DNA from: Affinibrenneria salicis
GTDB taxonomy: Bacteria > Pseudomonadota > Gammaproteobacteria > Enterobacterales > Enterobacteriaceae
Length of the DNA: 64,000 nt
Reading direction: 5' to 3'
Assembly (NCBI RefSeq): GCF_008710095.1
Contig: NZ_VYKJ01000007.1
Span: forward strand, 1 to 64,000
This document shows positions 28,708-37,323 of the stretch, in pieces. The notes beneath the pieces were generated by a model, which was given only the letters and a program-made list of their open reading frames with translations, had not been told where the DNA came from and did not search any database. The position numbers and the translations under genes are program-made. Every line of letters starts with the position of its first letter. The stretch's first letter is position 1.

Positions 28708-30648
28708 TTAGTCGGCCAGCTTCAGCGCTGCGGCGATCGCCGACCAGGGGAGATATTTGTAGTTCTGCGTTTGTTCCGGCATGCGGTTGCGGCCGTCCTG
28801 CACGACCAGCATGCCCTGACGCCACGGACCGCCCAGATTGGCGGATGTGACATCCAGACCGTCGGTTTCGGAAGCGCCGTCGATACCCGCTTCGGCATTC
28901 AGGCCGATGTGGAACGCGCCGCGCAGGGTGTAAGGCGGCAGGGCGTCGAGCACCAGGTAGCGGCTGTTGCCCTGGCTGGAGATCACCAGATAACTGTGCT
29001 GGCGTCCCTGATACAGCGCCATGCCTTCGATATCCGCCTGCAGCGCGCCGCCGGTCGCGATCACCTGCTGCAGCCGCGCGGGTTGGTCGGGCCGGGCATC
29101 CAGCGCGTGGACGGCGACATCTTCCTCGCCGACGAACAGCCGTTGCTGGCGGTCATCCGCCACGCAGCCTTCCGGCTGGCTCGGCAGGCTGAATTCGCGC
29201 ACCACCTGGCCGCGCACCGCGCCGCGTTCGCCCTGCAAACGGTACTGCAGGAAACGGCCGCTCTTATCGTTGACGATGGCGTAAATCGCGCCCTGTCGAT
29301 CCTTAAACATGCAGAGTCCGTAGATCTCAGGCAGCGGCGTGGCGATCTGGCCCAGTTCGGCCACCTCGCCGCTGTGCGGCGCGATGGAGAACAGGTGCAG
29401 CGAATTGTTATCCCGGTTGCTGGCGACGGCCAGATCGACGGTTTTACCGTCGATCTGCAGCCCGGCGCGCAGGTCGACGTTGTTCAGACGGCCGACCGGC
29501 AGATCCTGCAGTTTGCGGCCCTGCAGATCGTACACCAGCAGGCCGCGTTGTTTGTCGGTGGCCAGAATGCGGCTGGCGGCGCCGTCGACCGGGTTAACCC
29601 AAATGGCCGGATCGTCGGCGGCATCGCCCAGGCTGCTCACCGGTTCGGTTTCCAGCTGAGCCGGCAACACCGGCGTCAGCGGCAGCGGCGTGCTGGCCGG
29701 CAGCGACCAGTCGATGCCTCCCTGATGCAGACCCCGTTTATCGGCGATGATGATTTCCGCTCCCTGCGTCGTCGCACGCGCCGTCAGCGCCTGCGGTTTT
29801 TTCAGGCCCGGCAGCGGCAGCGCGCCATCGGCCTGCCAGCCGTCCGCCGCATAGCGGTAACGATGCAGCCGCAGGGATTTCGGATCGAGCGCCAGCACCG
29901 CGTCCGGCAGTACCGCCATGCCCGCCACCTGGCCGTCGATCGAACCAAACGGCTGGCGTATATCGACCGGCCGCCGCCGCAGCGGCGCCTCGGCTTCGGC
30001 GTCATAGGCCCACAGGCCGATCGCGTCTTCGTTGACGTACAGCAGAGCCCGACTGTCATCCGTCTGACAGTATTCGCTTTGCGGCGGCATACTCAGGTCG
30101 CGTACCTTACGCGGCGTGGCTAACAGCCGGGCGCCCTGCGCCACCAGCCACTGTTGCGCCACGCCCTTGTCGCCGATCAGAAAGAGGAAGCTGTTGTCCG
30201 ATCGATCGCGGAACAGGCAGCTGCCTTCAACGTTGAACGCGGGCGCGGGCAGGTAGCGCGGGTTTTCCCACTGGCGGCTGGCGCCGTCCAGCCGCACCAG
30301 CATCGGTTGCTGGCGCGTCTTATCCAGCGCGCTGACCAGCATCCCGCCGGCGTCGCTGCGCAGATCGAGCGACTGGTAGCGGCCTGGCAGACTGGACAGC
30401 GTCGCGCCCTGACTATCCTGCAACAGCAGGCCTTGTTTCCCGCTCAGTATCACTCGATCGGCGCCCGGCCAGAAACGGCTGTCGTTCAGCAACCGCGCCT
30501 CGTCGTTATTGGCGCTGCCGGCCAGCGCGCTCAACCGGGGCGCCGGCGCTTCGGCGCCGGCCGCCTGGCAGACGCCGCCGGCGTTCAGTACCATGCCCAT
30601 CACCAGCAGCGCCAGCGCCGCCGGTCGGTGTGGAAGTCTGCAAAACAT
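28708..30648 (-). CDS. Double-domain beta-propeller phytase
   Basis: 646 residues with a signal peptide (ALALLVMGMVLNAGGVCQAA). The C-terminal propeller carries the classic 3-phytase segment: DAADDPAIWVNP (342-353), ILATDKQRGLLVYDLQG, NNVDLR, CMFKDRQGAIYAIVNDKSG, QPEGCVADD, DIEGMALY and SSQGNSRY. The N-terminal half is a second, degenerate propeller, as in dual-domain phytases. These Ca-dependent enzymes strip phosphate from phytate (inositol hexakisphosphate) outside the cytoplasm. It lies 12 bases behind the TonB-dependent receptor with AAGGA before the ATG, and ahead of ExbB-ExbD-TonB. Pairing of this enzyme with a TonB receptor is known in other proteobacteria. Confidence 0.93.
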   Translation of the reverse strand: MFCRLPHRPAALALLVMGMVLNAGGVCQAAGAEAPAPRLSALAGSANNDEARLLNDSRFWPGADRVILSGKQGLLLQDSQGATLSSLPGRYQSLDLRSDAGGMLVSALDKTRQQPMLVRLDGASRQWENPRYLPAPAFNVEGSCLFRDRSDNSFLFLIGDKGVAQQWLVAQGARLLATPRKVRDLSMPPQSEYCQTDDSRALLYVNEDAIGLWAYDAEAEAPLRRRPVDIRQPFGSIDGQVAGMAVLPDAVLALDPKSLRLHRYRYAADGWQADGALPLPGLKKPQALTARATTQGAEIIIADKRGLHQGGIDWSLPASTPLPLTPVLPAQLETEPVSSLGDAADDPAIWVNPVDGAASRILATDKQRGLLVYDLQGRKLQDLPVGRLNNVDLRAGLQIDGKTVDLAVASNRDNNSLHLFSIAPHSGEVAELGQIATPLPEIYGLCMFKDRQGAIYAIVNDKSGRFLQYRLQGERGAVRGQVVREFSLPSQPEGCVADDRQQRLFVGEEDVAVHALDARPDQPARLQQVIATGGALQADIEGMALYQGRQHSYLVISSQGNSRYLVLDALPPYTLRGAFHIGLNAEAGIDGASETDGLDVTSANLGGPWRQGMLVVQDGRNRMPEQTQNYKYLPWSAIAAALKLAD

Positions 30649-30660
30649 GCGCTAATTCCT

Positions 30661-33174
30661 TTAAAAATTGGTGTAAGTCACGCCCAGCTTGAACGTCGGG
30701 CCATATTGTTCGTATTGCGAGTTGAAGCCGCGGCTGCCGGTGTAGGTGTAAAAATGTTCGTTGGTCAGGTTTTGCGCTTCGAACGAGAGCTGCAGTTGTT
30801 TGGTCAGGAAGTAGCGCACGCTGAGATCGACAAACACCTGGTCGTCGACGTAGCTGTCGTGCGCCCGATCGTCGACGGCGGCGACTTCGCTCAGATAATC
30901 CGATTTATAGTTGGCCGACAGACGCACGCTCACGGCGTCGTTTTCCCAACCGACCATCAGATTGCCCACCGTATCGGACTGATCCGGCAGCGGGATTTTG
31001 CGCGACATGCCGTTGCCTTCGATACTGGCGCTGGAGTGGCTCAACGTCAGGTTGGCGCCCGCCAGCAGGCCGTTCCACGGCGACGGCAGCCAGTCGAATT
31101 TTTGCGAATAAGCCAATTCCGCGCCGTACAGCCGCGCCTTGCCGCCGTTGGCCCAGGTTTTCGCTTCGCTGAAATCGGCCCATGCGCCGCGGCCCGCCAG
31201 ATCGGTTTCATAGGCGAAATTGCGAATATCTTTGTAGAACAGATAGCCGGACAGGGTGCCGGCGCGGCCCATGTAGTGTTCAATCCCGAGGTCGAAGTTC
31301 TTCGATTTGAGCGGGGCGAGGGCCGGATTGCCGAACTCCGCCTCATCGCCGTCGATCGTGTAACCGGGGGTGAGCTGGCCGAACGCCGGGCGCACCACCG
31401 AATTGGTCCATGCCGCGCGGACCTGCGTGTTGTTATCCAGACGGTAGCGGGCGTGCAGGCCCGGCAGCCAGTCATGGTAGCTGGACTGGTGGCTCGAAGC
31501 CTGGTATACCCCGTCGCGCAGTCCGGTGCCGTCGGCTTTGAAGCGGGTGCCCTCGTAGCGCAGCCCGGTGATGAAGCGCCAGTTGTCCACGTCCAGCGTG
31601 TTCATCAGGTAAGCGGCGTCGATATCTTCGCTCATTCGGTAGTCATTGATCGTCGACTCTTCCTGATCGTAGAAGCCGTCTTTGCCCAGCGCGTTGATCA
31701 GGCTATTCACGCTGCCGGTATTGATCGACGGGCCGTCCTGACCAAACGCATAGCCGGCGTTGCCGGAGGATAACTGGCTCAGACTCAACTGCCCGTCGGA
31801 TAAGCCGTAGTCGCCGAGATCTTTATATTTCCACACGTTCTGGTCATTCTTTTTATCGCGCCGGCTGAGTTTGCCGCCGAATTTGACCTGGTTGTCGGTA
31901 TCAAGCCAGCTGTAGTCGCGCGCCAGATCGAGACGGATATTTTTCTCGCTGTCGCTGGTTTTCTGCGTCTCCCACTCCATCGAATCGAGCCGATAGTTGC
32001 CGGCGCTGGAATAACCGCTGCCGATTTGGCTGGCGGGCTTAACCGTGTCGGAGAAACTGCTGTCCGCGAATGCGTCCAGCCCGGTAAACGTGGCATAGGT
32101 GCTGCCCGGCAGCGTTTCGCTGGAGCGGCTATAGGCCATCTGGCCGCTGAGCGTCCACGGACCGAGCAGGCGTTCGCCGCCCAGCACCACGCTCTTGACC
32201 TCCTGGGTTTCTTCGCGGCTTTTCAGACCGCGCTCAGCTTCGGCGTCGCCGGTCATGCCCTCGGCCAGCGGCTCGCTGAATTCGACGGCCGACGACTGGC
32301 GGTTTTCTTTATCGTTGAACCGGCTGTACAGGGTACGCAGGTAGTAGCTGGAAAGATCGTCCGGCTTATAGTCGAAGTTGAGGCCAAAGCCGGTGCGCTC
32401 GCGCTCGATTTCGTAGCGCCGCTGCTCAAAGCCGCTCAGTCGCGCGCCGTCGCTGAAGTCCCAGTCGCCGCCGCTTTCCACGTCGTCGGAAGCGAAGCTG
32501 CGCTTCTGCCAGCTCAGCGCCGCCGCCACGCCAAAGTTGTCCTCGCCGCCGCCGATGCTGAAAATATCGCTTACCGCGCCGGAGAATTTCGGGCTGCTCT
32601 TGTTGCTGTTGCTGTCGTAGCTGCCTTCCGCGCCCAGGGTATAAAACAGTCCGGCGTGATCGAACGCCGACAGACTGTTGACTTCGACGGTGCCGCCCAG
32701 CGAGTTCGCGTCCATGTCCGGCGTCAGCGTCTTGACCACCGACAGCGACTGCACCAGCTCCGACGGCAGCACATCCAGCGCCACCGCCCGGCGATCGCTT
32801 TCCGGCGACGGCATGGTGGTGCCGTTGATTTGCACGTTGTTCAGGTCCGGCCCCAGCCCGCGTACGCTGATGTAGCGTCCTTCGCCCTGATCGCGTTCGA
32901 CGGATACTCCCGGCAGGCGCTGCAATGCTTCCGCCGCGTTGTCATCCGGCAGTTGCGCCACGCCGTCGGCATGGACGACGCTGCGGATAGCGTCGGACGT
33001 GCGCTGCTCATTCAGCGCCTGAGTGATGCTGGCCGCCTGGCCGATCACCTCTACGTGTTCGGTGGCCTCTTCTGCCTGCGCCAAAGCCGGTATGGCAAGG
33101 CTCCCGATAGCGATCGCCAGGCTGCTGAGCCTGAGTTTCGCTGCTGGCGTTGTGCTGTTTCGCTGTGGTTTCAC
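30661..33174 (-). CDS. TonB-dependent receptor of the phytase operon
   Basis: 837 residues. It has a signal peptide (SLAIAIGSLAIPALAQAEEA), a TonB-box-like HVEVIGQA, and a plug with NAAEALQRLPGVSVERDQGE and ISVRGLGPDLNNVQINGTTM. A 22-strand barrel follows, ending YGPTFKLGVTYTNF with the aromatic C-terminus of outer-membrane barrels. The plug style (RGLGPDLNNVQINGT) is that of the receptors for sugars and organic phosphates in Xanthomonas/Caulobacter-like bacteria rather than siderophore receptors. It starts at GTG with GGGGGA 7 bases upstream. It is the first gene of the operon, 60-odd bases behind a Pho-box promoter. Probable cargo: phytate or an inositol phosphate (inference). Confidence 0.92.
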   Translation of the reverse strand: MKPQRNSTTPAAKLRLSSLAIAIGSLAIPALAQAEEATEHVEVIGQAASITQALNEQRTSDAIRSVVHADGVAQLPDDNAAEALQRLPGVSVERDQGEGRYISVRGLGPDLNNVQINGTTMPSPESDRRAVALDVLPSELVQSLSVVKTLTPDMDANSLGGTVEVNSLSAFDHAGLFYTLGAEGSYDSNSNKSSPKFSGAVSDIFSIGGGEDNFGVAAALSWQKRSFASDDVESGGDWDFSDGARLSGFEQRRYEIERERTGFGLNFDYKPDDLSSYYLRTLYSRFNDKENRQSSAVEFSEPLAEGMTGDAEAERGLKSREETQEVKSVVLGGERLLGPWTLSGQMAYSRSSETLPGSTYATFTGLDAFADSSFSDTVKPASQIGSGYSSAGNYRLDSMEWETQKTSDSEKNIRLDLARDYSWLDTDNQVKFGGKLSRRDKKNDQNVWKYKDLGDYGLSDGQLSLSQLSSGNAGYAFGQDGPSINTGSVNSLINALGKDGFYDQEESTINDYRMSEDIDAAYLMNTLDVDNWRFITGLRYEGTRFKADGTGLRDGVYQASSHQSSYHDWLPGLHARYRLDNNTQVRAAWTNSVVRPAFGQLTPGYTIDGDEAEFGNPALAPLKSKNFDLGIEHYMGRAGTLSGYLFYKDIRNFAYETDLAGRGAWADFSEAKTWANGGKARLYGAELAYSQKFDWLPSPWNGLLAGANLTLSHSSASIEGNGMSRKIPLPDQSDTVGNLMVGWENDAVSVRLSANYKSDYLSEVAAVDDRAHDSYVDDQVFVDLSVRYFLTKQLQLSFEAQNLTNEHFYTYTGSRGFNSQYEQYGPTFKLGVTYTNF

Positions 33175-33233
33175 GCGTTTTCCCCCAGAGTGACGACGGT
33201 TTACTGCCGGTTGGCCGGTTTATTGGGGATGGG

Positions 33234-33267
33234 ATGCTAGAAATCGTCGATGTCAGTTAGATGACAG
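33234..33267 (-). promoter_or_regulatory. Pho-box promoter for the receptor-phytase-exbBD-tonB operon
   Basis: On the minus strand CTGTCAT-CTAA-CTGACAT occupies 33267-33250: two 7-base repeats 4 bases apart, one mismatch to the enterobacterial Pho box. Ten bases further comes TAGCAT as a -10, the spacing seen at PhoB-activated promoters where the box replaces the -35. The receptor start lies 60 bases downstream. Confidence 0.75.
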
Positions 33268-33462
33268 GGTCACGAGAACGGGGCGGATCGGCGCTGAATC
33301 GCGACGTCTGGCGGCTATTTTGAGCTTAAATGACTGGTCCGGATCGAGGCCGGCGGACGCAGCGCGGCGTGCGCGAGGCAATAATCTCACCGGCAGGTCG
33401 CCGCTGCCGGCGTCAGGCGAAAAAAAATACGCATCGGGCGTGAGCTGAATTGACCCCCTAGG

Positions 33463-33495
33463 CTGTCATCCTGCCGTCATCTGCGCCTGTATGCT
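33463..33495 (+). promoter_or_regulatory. Pho-box promoter for the GGDEF-like/AraC genes
   Basis: CTGTCAT-CCTG-CCGTCAT at 33463-33480 (one mismatch to the two-repeat Pho box), then nine bases and TATGCT as the -10. This promoter rules out the ATG at 33491, which falls inside the -10, and favours the ATG at 33533 as the start of the downstream gene. Confidence 0.75.
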
Positions 33496-33532
33496 TAGAT
33501 CACTGGCGTTAATTACCTTAAGAGCTCTGCTG

Positions 33533-34459
33533 ATGTATCACTTCCTCCGACAACACGGCAGCAAACTGCTGCTGCTGGCTTTTCTCGCCAATCTCGGCCT
33601 GCTGGCCGAGCTGATTATCGGCGAGGTAAAACCCTGGGCCGCGATCGACTGGATGGACGTGCTGGCGGAGGGCGGTTCGGCGCTGCTGGCCCTGAGCTGG
33701 CTGATTATGCTGCTGGTCAGCCGGCCGGCCGGGCGCGTGACCACGCTGCTGGCGCTGGGGCTGGCCTGCATCTTCTTTTCCTGGTGGATGGACTGTCTGG
33801 ATGAATTTATCCAATTGCCGCACGGCGGCAACGTGGGCAAATGGCTGGAAAATGTCCCGATGCCGATCGGTCTGATGCTGGTCACGCTGGGCATTTACCA
33901 CTGGCATCAGGAACAACTGGCGATTAGCGCGCAGTTAAATAAGCGCGAGCGGCTGTTTCGCGAGCATCTGCTGTTCGACAAGCTGACGCCGCTGGGCGGC
34001 GCCGATTATCTGCGTAAGCAGCTGTCGCTGTCGCTGAAGCAGGCTGCCGCGGAACGGCAGCCTCTGTCGCTGATTGTGGTCGACCTGAATGACTTTGACG
34101 CCATTAACCAACGCTTTGGCGCGGCGGAGGGCGACTATGTGCTGCAGGCGCTATGCCAGCTGTTGCTGCTCAATCTGCGCCGGCAGGATCTGCTGTGCCG
34201 GCTGGCCGGCGATCGTTTCGTCGCGCTGTTGCCCAACACCGGCGAACATCAGGCGAATATGATGGCGCAGGAGCTGTATGCGGCGATCGCGCATCTGGCG
34301 CACCGCACGCAGCGACATGGCGAGCGCGTCAGGCTGCAGGCCAGCGTCGCCGCCGTGATGGCGCTGGACGAGGATCGCGATATGCTGCTGCAGCGCCTGA
34401 ATCAAACGCTGAGTCAGGTCAAAGCCATGACCTGCTCGCAGAGCGGGGAGGCCGGATGA
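33533..34459 (+). CDS. Membrane protein with a degenerate GGDEF domain
   Basis: 308 residues. Four to five hydrophobic segments in the first 130 residues form a membrane sensor. The C-terminal domain has the GGDEF fold (SLIVVDLNDFDAINQRFGAA, VLQALCQLL), but the signature is AGDRF (about 225-229) instead of GGDEF and the upstream DxLTGLxNR motif is eroded to DKLTPLGGADYL. Loss of the acidic residue should abolish diguanylate cyclase activity, so it may bind a nucleotide or act as a scaffold. AAGAG precedes the chosen ATG; transcription from the Pho-box promoter starts too late for an earlier ATG. Its stop overlaps the AraC-type start (ATGA). Confidence 0.82.
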   Translation: MYHFLRQHGSKLLLLAFLANLGLLAELIIGEVKPWAAIDWMDVLAEGGSALLALSWLIMLLVSRPAGRVTTLLALGLACIFFSWWMDCLDEFIQLPHGGNVGKWLENVPMPIGLMLVTLGIYHWHQEQLAISAQLNKRERLFREHLLFDKLTPLGGADYLRKQLSLSLKQAAAERQPLSLIVVDLNDFDAINQRFGAAEGDYVLQALCQLLLLNLRRQDLLCRLAGDRFVALLPNTGEHQANMMAQELYAAIAHLAHRTQRHGERVRLQASVAAVMALDEDRDMLLQRLNQTLSQVKAMTCSQSGEAG

Positions 34460-35493
34460 CGGCGAGCGGCGGCTGGTACGAATGCGATGAGCGTTTTATC
34501 ATCGGCCACCATCAGCCGGGTATTCTGATCGACCTCGCGCTGGCGCGCGATATCGACGGTCACCGCCTGCTGCGCGGCACCGGCGTGTTTCTTGAGGACA
34601 TCGCTGCGGGCAAAGTGCGTTTTAGCCAGCAGCAATTCGGCCAGCTGATTGACAACAGCATGCGCCAGCTGGACGCCGACGATACCAGTTTTCTGTTCGG
34701 CCAGCGCGCCTTGCCCGGTTGCTACGGCGACTTCAGCCATGTACTGCAGCAGGCGGATAATCTGCTGCAGGCGCTGGACGATGTCGTGCGCTTTTGCAGC
34801 CTGTTCAGTCCGCTGCTGGCGCCGCGCATGCGGCTGGACGAACGCTATCTTTGCCTTTACTGGCCGCAAAGCGAGGCGGACGCCGGGCGGCAGCGGTTTT
34901 TGCTGGAAGCCAGCATGACCTCGATTGTCGCGCTCGGGCGCTGGCTCTGTCCGCAACGACCTTTACCCTGGCGTTTTCTGTTTAACTACCGTCAGCCGCG
35001 GCATATCGAGCAGTACTGGGTACACCTGGGCGATGGACTGCACTTCGGGCAGCCGATTAATATGATGCTGCTGCCGGTCGAATATGCCCGTCAGGCGTCG
35101 CCCCACGCCAACAGCACGGTGTGCGCCGTCGTCCGGCAGCAGTGCCTGCAACAGCTGGAAACGCAGGGGTTCCGCAGCAGTTTCATCGACTATTTTTACG
35201 ACTATCTGAGCAGCAACCTGCGCCAGCCGCTTAATCTCGAACGCGTCGCCGCTTCGCTGGGCATGAGCCCCGCCACGCTAAAACGCAAACTGCGCAAACA
35301 CGATAGCAGCTTCCAGCAACAGTGGGATCGGGTGCGCACGCACACCGCGCTGTTCCTCTATTGGTTTAACGGATTAAGCAATGAAGAGGTCGCGCATTAT
35401 CTGCATATCAGCGATATCAATAATTTTCGCCGATCTTTCCGCCGCTGGACCGGCATCGCGCCCAGCGTTCTTTCTCCGCTGCCGGCGCACTAA
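34456..35493 (+). CDS. AraC-family transcriptional regulator
   Basis: 345 residues. The N-terminal part is of the OruR/ArgR-like AraC_N (PF12625) type, and the C-terminal double HTH is clear (LNLERVAASLGMSPATLKRK, then NEEVAHYLHISDINNFRRSF followed by RRWTGIAPS, about 265-340). It is translationally coupled to the GGDEF-like membrane protein and made from a Pho-box promoter divergent from the phytase operon, so that operon is the likely target. The TAA stop is the first full codon of a miniature inverted-repeat element; the end (VLSPLPAH) nevertheless looks close to natural length. Confidence 0.9.
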   Translation: MTASGGWYECDERFIIGHHQPGILIDLALARDIDGHRLLRGTGVFLEDIAAGKVRFSQQQFGQLIDNSMRQLDADDTSFLFGQRALPGCYGDFSHVLQQADNLLQALDDVVRFCSLFSPLLAPRMRLDERYLCLYWPQSEADAGRQRFLLEASMTSIVALGRWLCPQRPLPWRFLFNYRQPRHIEQYWVHLGDGLHFGQPINMMLLPVEYARQASPHANSTVCAVVRQQCLQQLETQGFRSSFIDYFYDYLSSNLRQPLNLERVAASLGMSPATLKRKLRKHDSSFQQQWDRVRTHTALFLYWFNGLSNEEVAHYLHISDINNFRRSFRRWTGIAPSVLSPLPAH

Positions 35494-35654
35494 ATCGTTT
35501 CGCACATTAATGCTTCACTTCTGACCATGCTACAACGCGTGACTGATGAAAAATAAAATAATTAATAAAAACAATAAATGATATTTTATTTCTGACGCTA
35601 TTGTCACTCAACCGGCAGCGGCAAGTGTCGCGCTATATATGCGAAACTATTTAA
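35490..35654 (-). repeat. Miniature inverted-repeat element, copy 3 (diverged, inverted)
   Basis: Read on the minus strand it starts TTAAATAGTTTCGCATA and continues with GGTTGAGTGACAA and CATGGTCAGAAGTGAAGCAT, ending CGAAACGATTTAG. It aligns end to end with the copies at 6961 and 43018 with substitutions and small gaps. It is therefore an older copy. It abuts the AraC gene and provides its stop codon. Confidence 0.75.
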
Positions 35655-35691
35655 GCGATATGCCGCAATGTATTTTCGCCGTCTGGCGCGG

Positions 35692-35762
35692 AGAAAATAC
35701 ATTAAACCTGTTATTTTTTTGACCTGGCTTCGTGCATTTTTACTGCCGCTTCCCGTCAGGGC
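35692..35762 (+). repeat. Diverged dispersed repeat, partner at 42847-42917
   Basis: GAGAAAATACATTAA, then TTTT-rich sequence and GCCGCTTCCCGT, aligns colinearly with the stretch at 42847 at roughly 70% by eye over about 70 bases. Both copies lie close to a miniature element. The rest of the 35655-35873 gap holds no gene I can support. Confidence 0.35.
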
Positions 35763-35873
35763 GGCGATTTGTCAGCTGTCAGGCGATTACGCGGCACAGC
35801 CGAAGGCTGGGGCGACGCGATCGGACGAACGCCCCTGCGTCATGGCGACCGCCGCGCCGCGATGTCGGCTGTT

Positions 35874-36587
35874 TCATTCTCTGAGCAGAAATTTTTCTTT
35901 TATCTCAGGCGAGGGCGTTTCCCCCTGCCGGACATCTTCGACATCCTGAGTTACTTCTTGCCCGTCGCCGCAGCTCGCGCTGAACCATGACGAACCGGCC
36001 AGGGTATAAGCATCGGCGCTCAACACGGTGTCGCAGATGTCGCTATCGATGATTTTTTTTACGAAGGCGACTTTTTGCCGATAGTATTCTTCATATTTAT
36101 CGCCGTAATAGCGTCGGGCGGACGCGTTCTCCGGCTCTCTGGCCAATAGCCCGGTCGCGCTGCGCTGTTGATAGTCGTCTTTGGCGACTTCGCTGAGCGG
36201 TTTAACGGTGGAAGGCGGCAGCGTGAACTTAGCGCCCCGGCCGTTAAACGAAACGAAGACATAGGCATTCGGATCGGATTCGGTCAGTGCATAACTGCGG
36301 TACACGATACTTTTTTGCCACAGCTGGTCGGCCTGCGCATCGGCGCCGCCTAAATAAATCAGTTTTTCTTCTGGCTTCAGATGAAAGGCGGCGAACGTCA
36401 ACGCACGTTGATCCATCCTTTTCTGCCGTTGCGCGGCGGTTTCCGACTTTTCTATTAGCGCCGACTCGCACTGCGCGACGAAAAACAGGGCGCCGGCCGC
36501 CAGCGCCAGCGGGGTAAAAAGCGCGGTTAGCGAAAAAACGACCGGGACCTTGCGCGACGCGACATGACTTTTTTTACTCTCAATCAT
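35874..36587 (-). CDS. Membrane-anchored protein of unknown function
   Basis: 237 residues. One N-terminal hydrophobic helix (VPVVFSLTALFTPLALAAGALFF cut short, about 14-37) anchors a soluble, presumably periplasmic, domain of mixed composition with two late Cys (SDICDTV and SASCGDG) that could form a disulphide. I recognise no family. It is separated by a divergent gap from the ExbD-TonB-ExbB-PLD set. The codon use looks native. Confidence 0.7.
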   Translation of the reverse strand: MIESKKSHVASRKVPVVFSLTALFTPLALAAGALFFVAQCESALIEKSETAAQRQKRMDQRALTFAAFHLKPEEKLIYLGGADAQADQLWQKSIVYRSYALTESDPNAYVFVSFNGRGAKFTLPPSTVKPLSEVAKDDYQQRSATGLLAREPENASARRYYGDKYEEYYRQKVAFVKKIIDSDICDTVLSADAYTLAGSSWFSASCGDGQEVTQDVEDVRQGETPSPEIKEKFLLRE

Positions 36588-36914
36588 TGGATTTCCATTA
36601 TCAATTCGCAGTGACTGCAGTTAAGCGGCCGGCATGATAGCAGATTCAGGCGCTGATTGACGCCCGGCGCCGGCGGTCGAGTCGGGCGACAGGGCAGGAT
36701 CGGCTATTCGGATTGTTTATCCCGGGGACGTGCTTTCTCACGGTAATTTCGCTCCGGCGCGCGCTTCGCTTCCCCGTAACGCGGCTATAGAAATTCTTTC
36801 ATATAACAGTCAAAAAAATAAAACAAAGACTCCTTATATTGGCTGCTTCGTTTTAAGCCGCTATCAGTTTTTAACCTGTTGTATTTAAACTGCCAGGCGT
36901 TGAGAGGGGAGCAA
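36588..36914. other. Divergent intergenic region before exbD of the second TonB set
   Basis: It must hold the promoters of the unknown membrane protein and of exbD. I see no Fur box, no Pho box and no clear palindrome. Its last bases carry GAGGGGAG, the exbD ribosome binding site. Confidence 0.45.
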
Positions 36915-37322
36915 ATGAGAAACTGGACCGAACCAAAGAAAAATAAAGCGCATATCGAATTGATTCCGATGATTGACGTCATGATGTTTTTACTGGTGTT
37001 TTTTGTCCTGATCAGTATGAACGTTATTCCCGCACACGGTCTGAAAACCCAACTGCCCTCGGCCAGTAGCGCCCAGGATCTTAAACCGCAGAAGAAAGCC
37101 ATCGTTACGCTCAGCGAGCCGGATCAGCTGCAGCTGGACGGGCAGCCCGTGCTTCTGAGCGATCTGGTCAACATGCTCAAACAGCAGCAAACCGATACTC
37201 AGGCCACTACGATCATCGTCAATAGCGATAAAGGCGTTTCTGTTGAGCGTTTGGTCGCGGTGATGGACAGCCTGCGTCAGGGCGGATTTTATTCCGTTTC
37301 TATCGCCACCCGGAAGCAATGA
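36915..37322 (+). CDS. ExbD-type protein (second TonB set)
   Basis: 135 residues. IELIPMIDVMMFLLVFFVLI contains the conserved membrane Asp of the ExbD/TolR family, followed by a periplasmic domain with ATTIIVNSDKGVSVERLVAV. GAGGGGAG precedes the ATG. It comes before tonB and exbB, the reverse of the usual exbB-exbD-tonB order, and 2 bases before tonB. It probably forms a proton channel with the ExbB encoded 980 bases downstream. Confidence 0.9.
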   Translation: MRNWTEPKKNKAHIELIPMIDVMMFLLVFFVLISMNVIPAHGLKTQLPSASSAQDLKPQKKAIVTLSEPDQLQLDGQPVLLSDLVNMLKQQQTDTQATTIIVNSDKGVSVERLVAVMDSLRQGGFYSVSIATRKQ

Positions 37323-37323
37323 T

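Larger units (their letters stand above)
33175..33532. other. Divergent control region of the phytate island
   Basis: It separates the phytase operon from the GGDEF-like/AraC pair. It contains two Pho boxes facing opposite ways, listed separately. Between them lies about 195 bases with no recognised site. Confidence 0.7.

Noticed and set aside
28771..33240. Long plus-strand frames across the phytase and receptor genes
   Set aside because: They are antisense shadows; the minus strand carries signal peptides, plug, barrel and phytase motifs.
35668..35949. 93-codon plus-strand frame after the AraC gene
   Set aside because: It runs into the antisense of the membrane-anchored protein and starts in AT-rich repeat-like DNA; no ribosome binding site.
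36588..36914. Fur or Pho site before the second TonB set
   Set aside because: No sequence close to either consensus was found on either strand.
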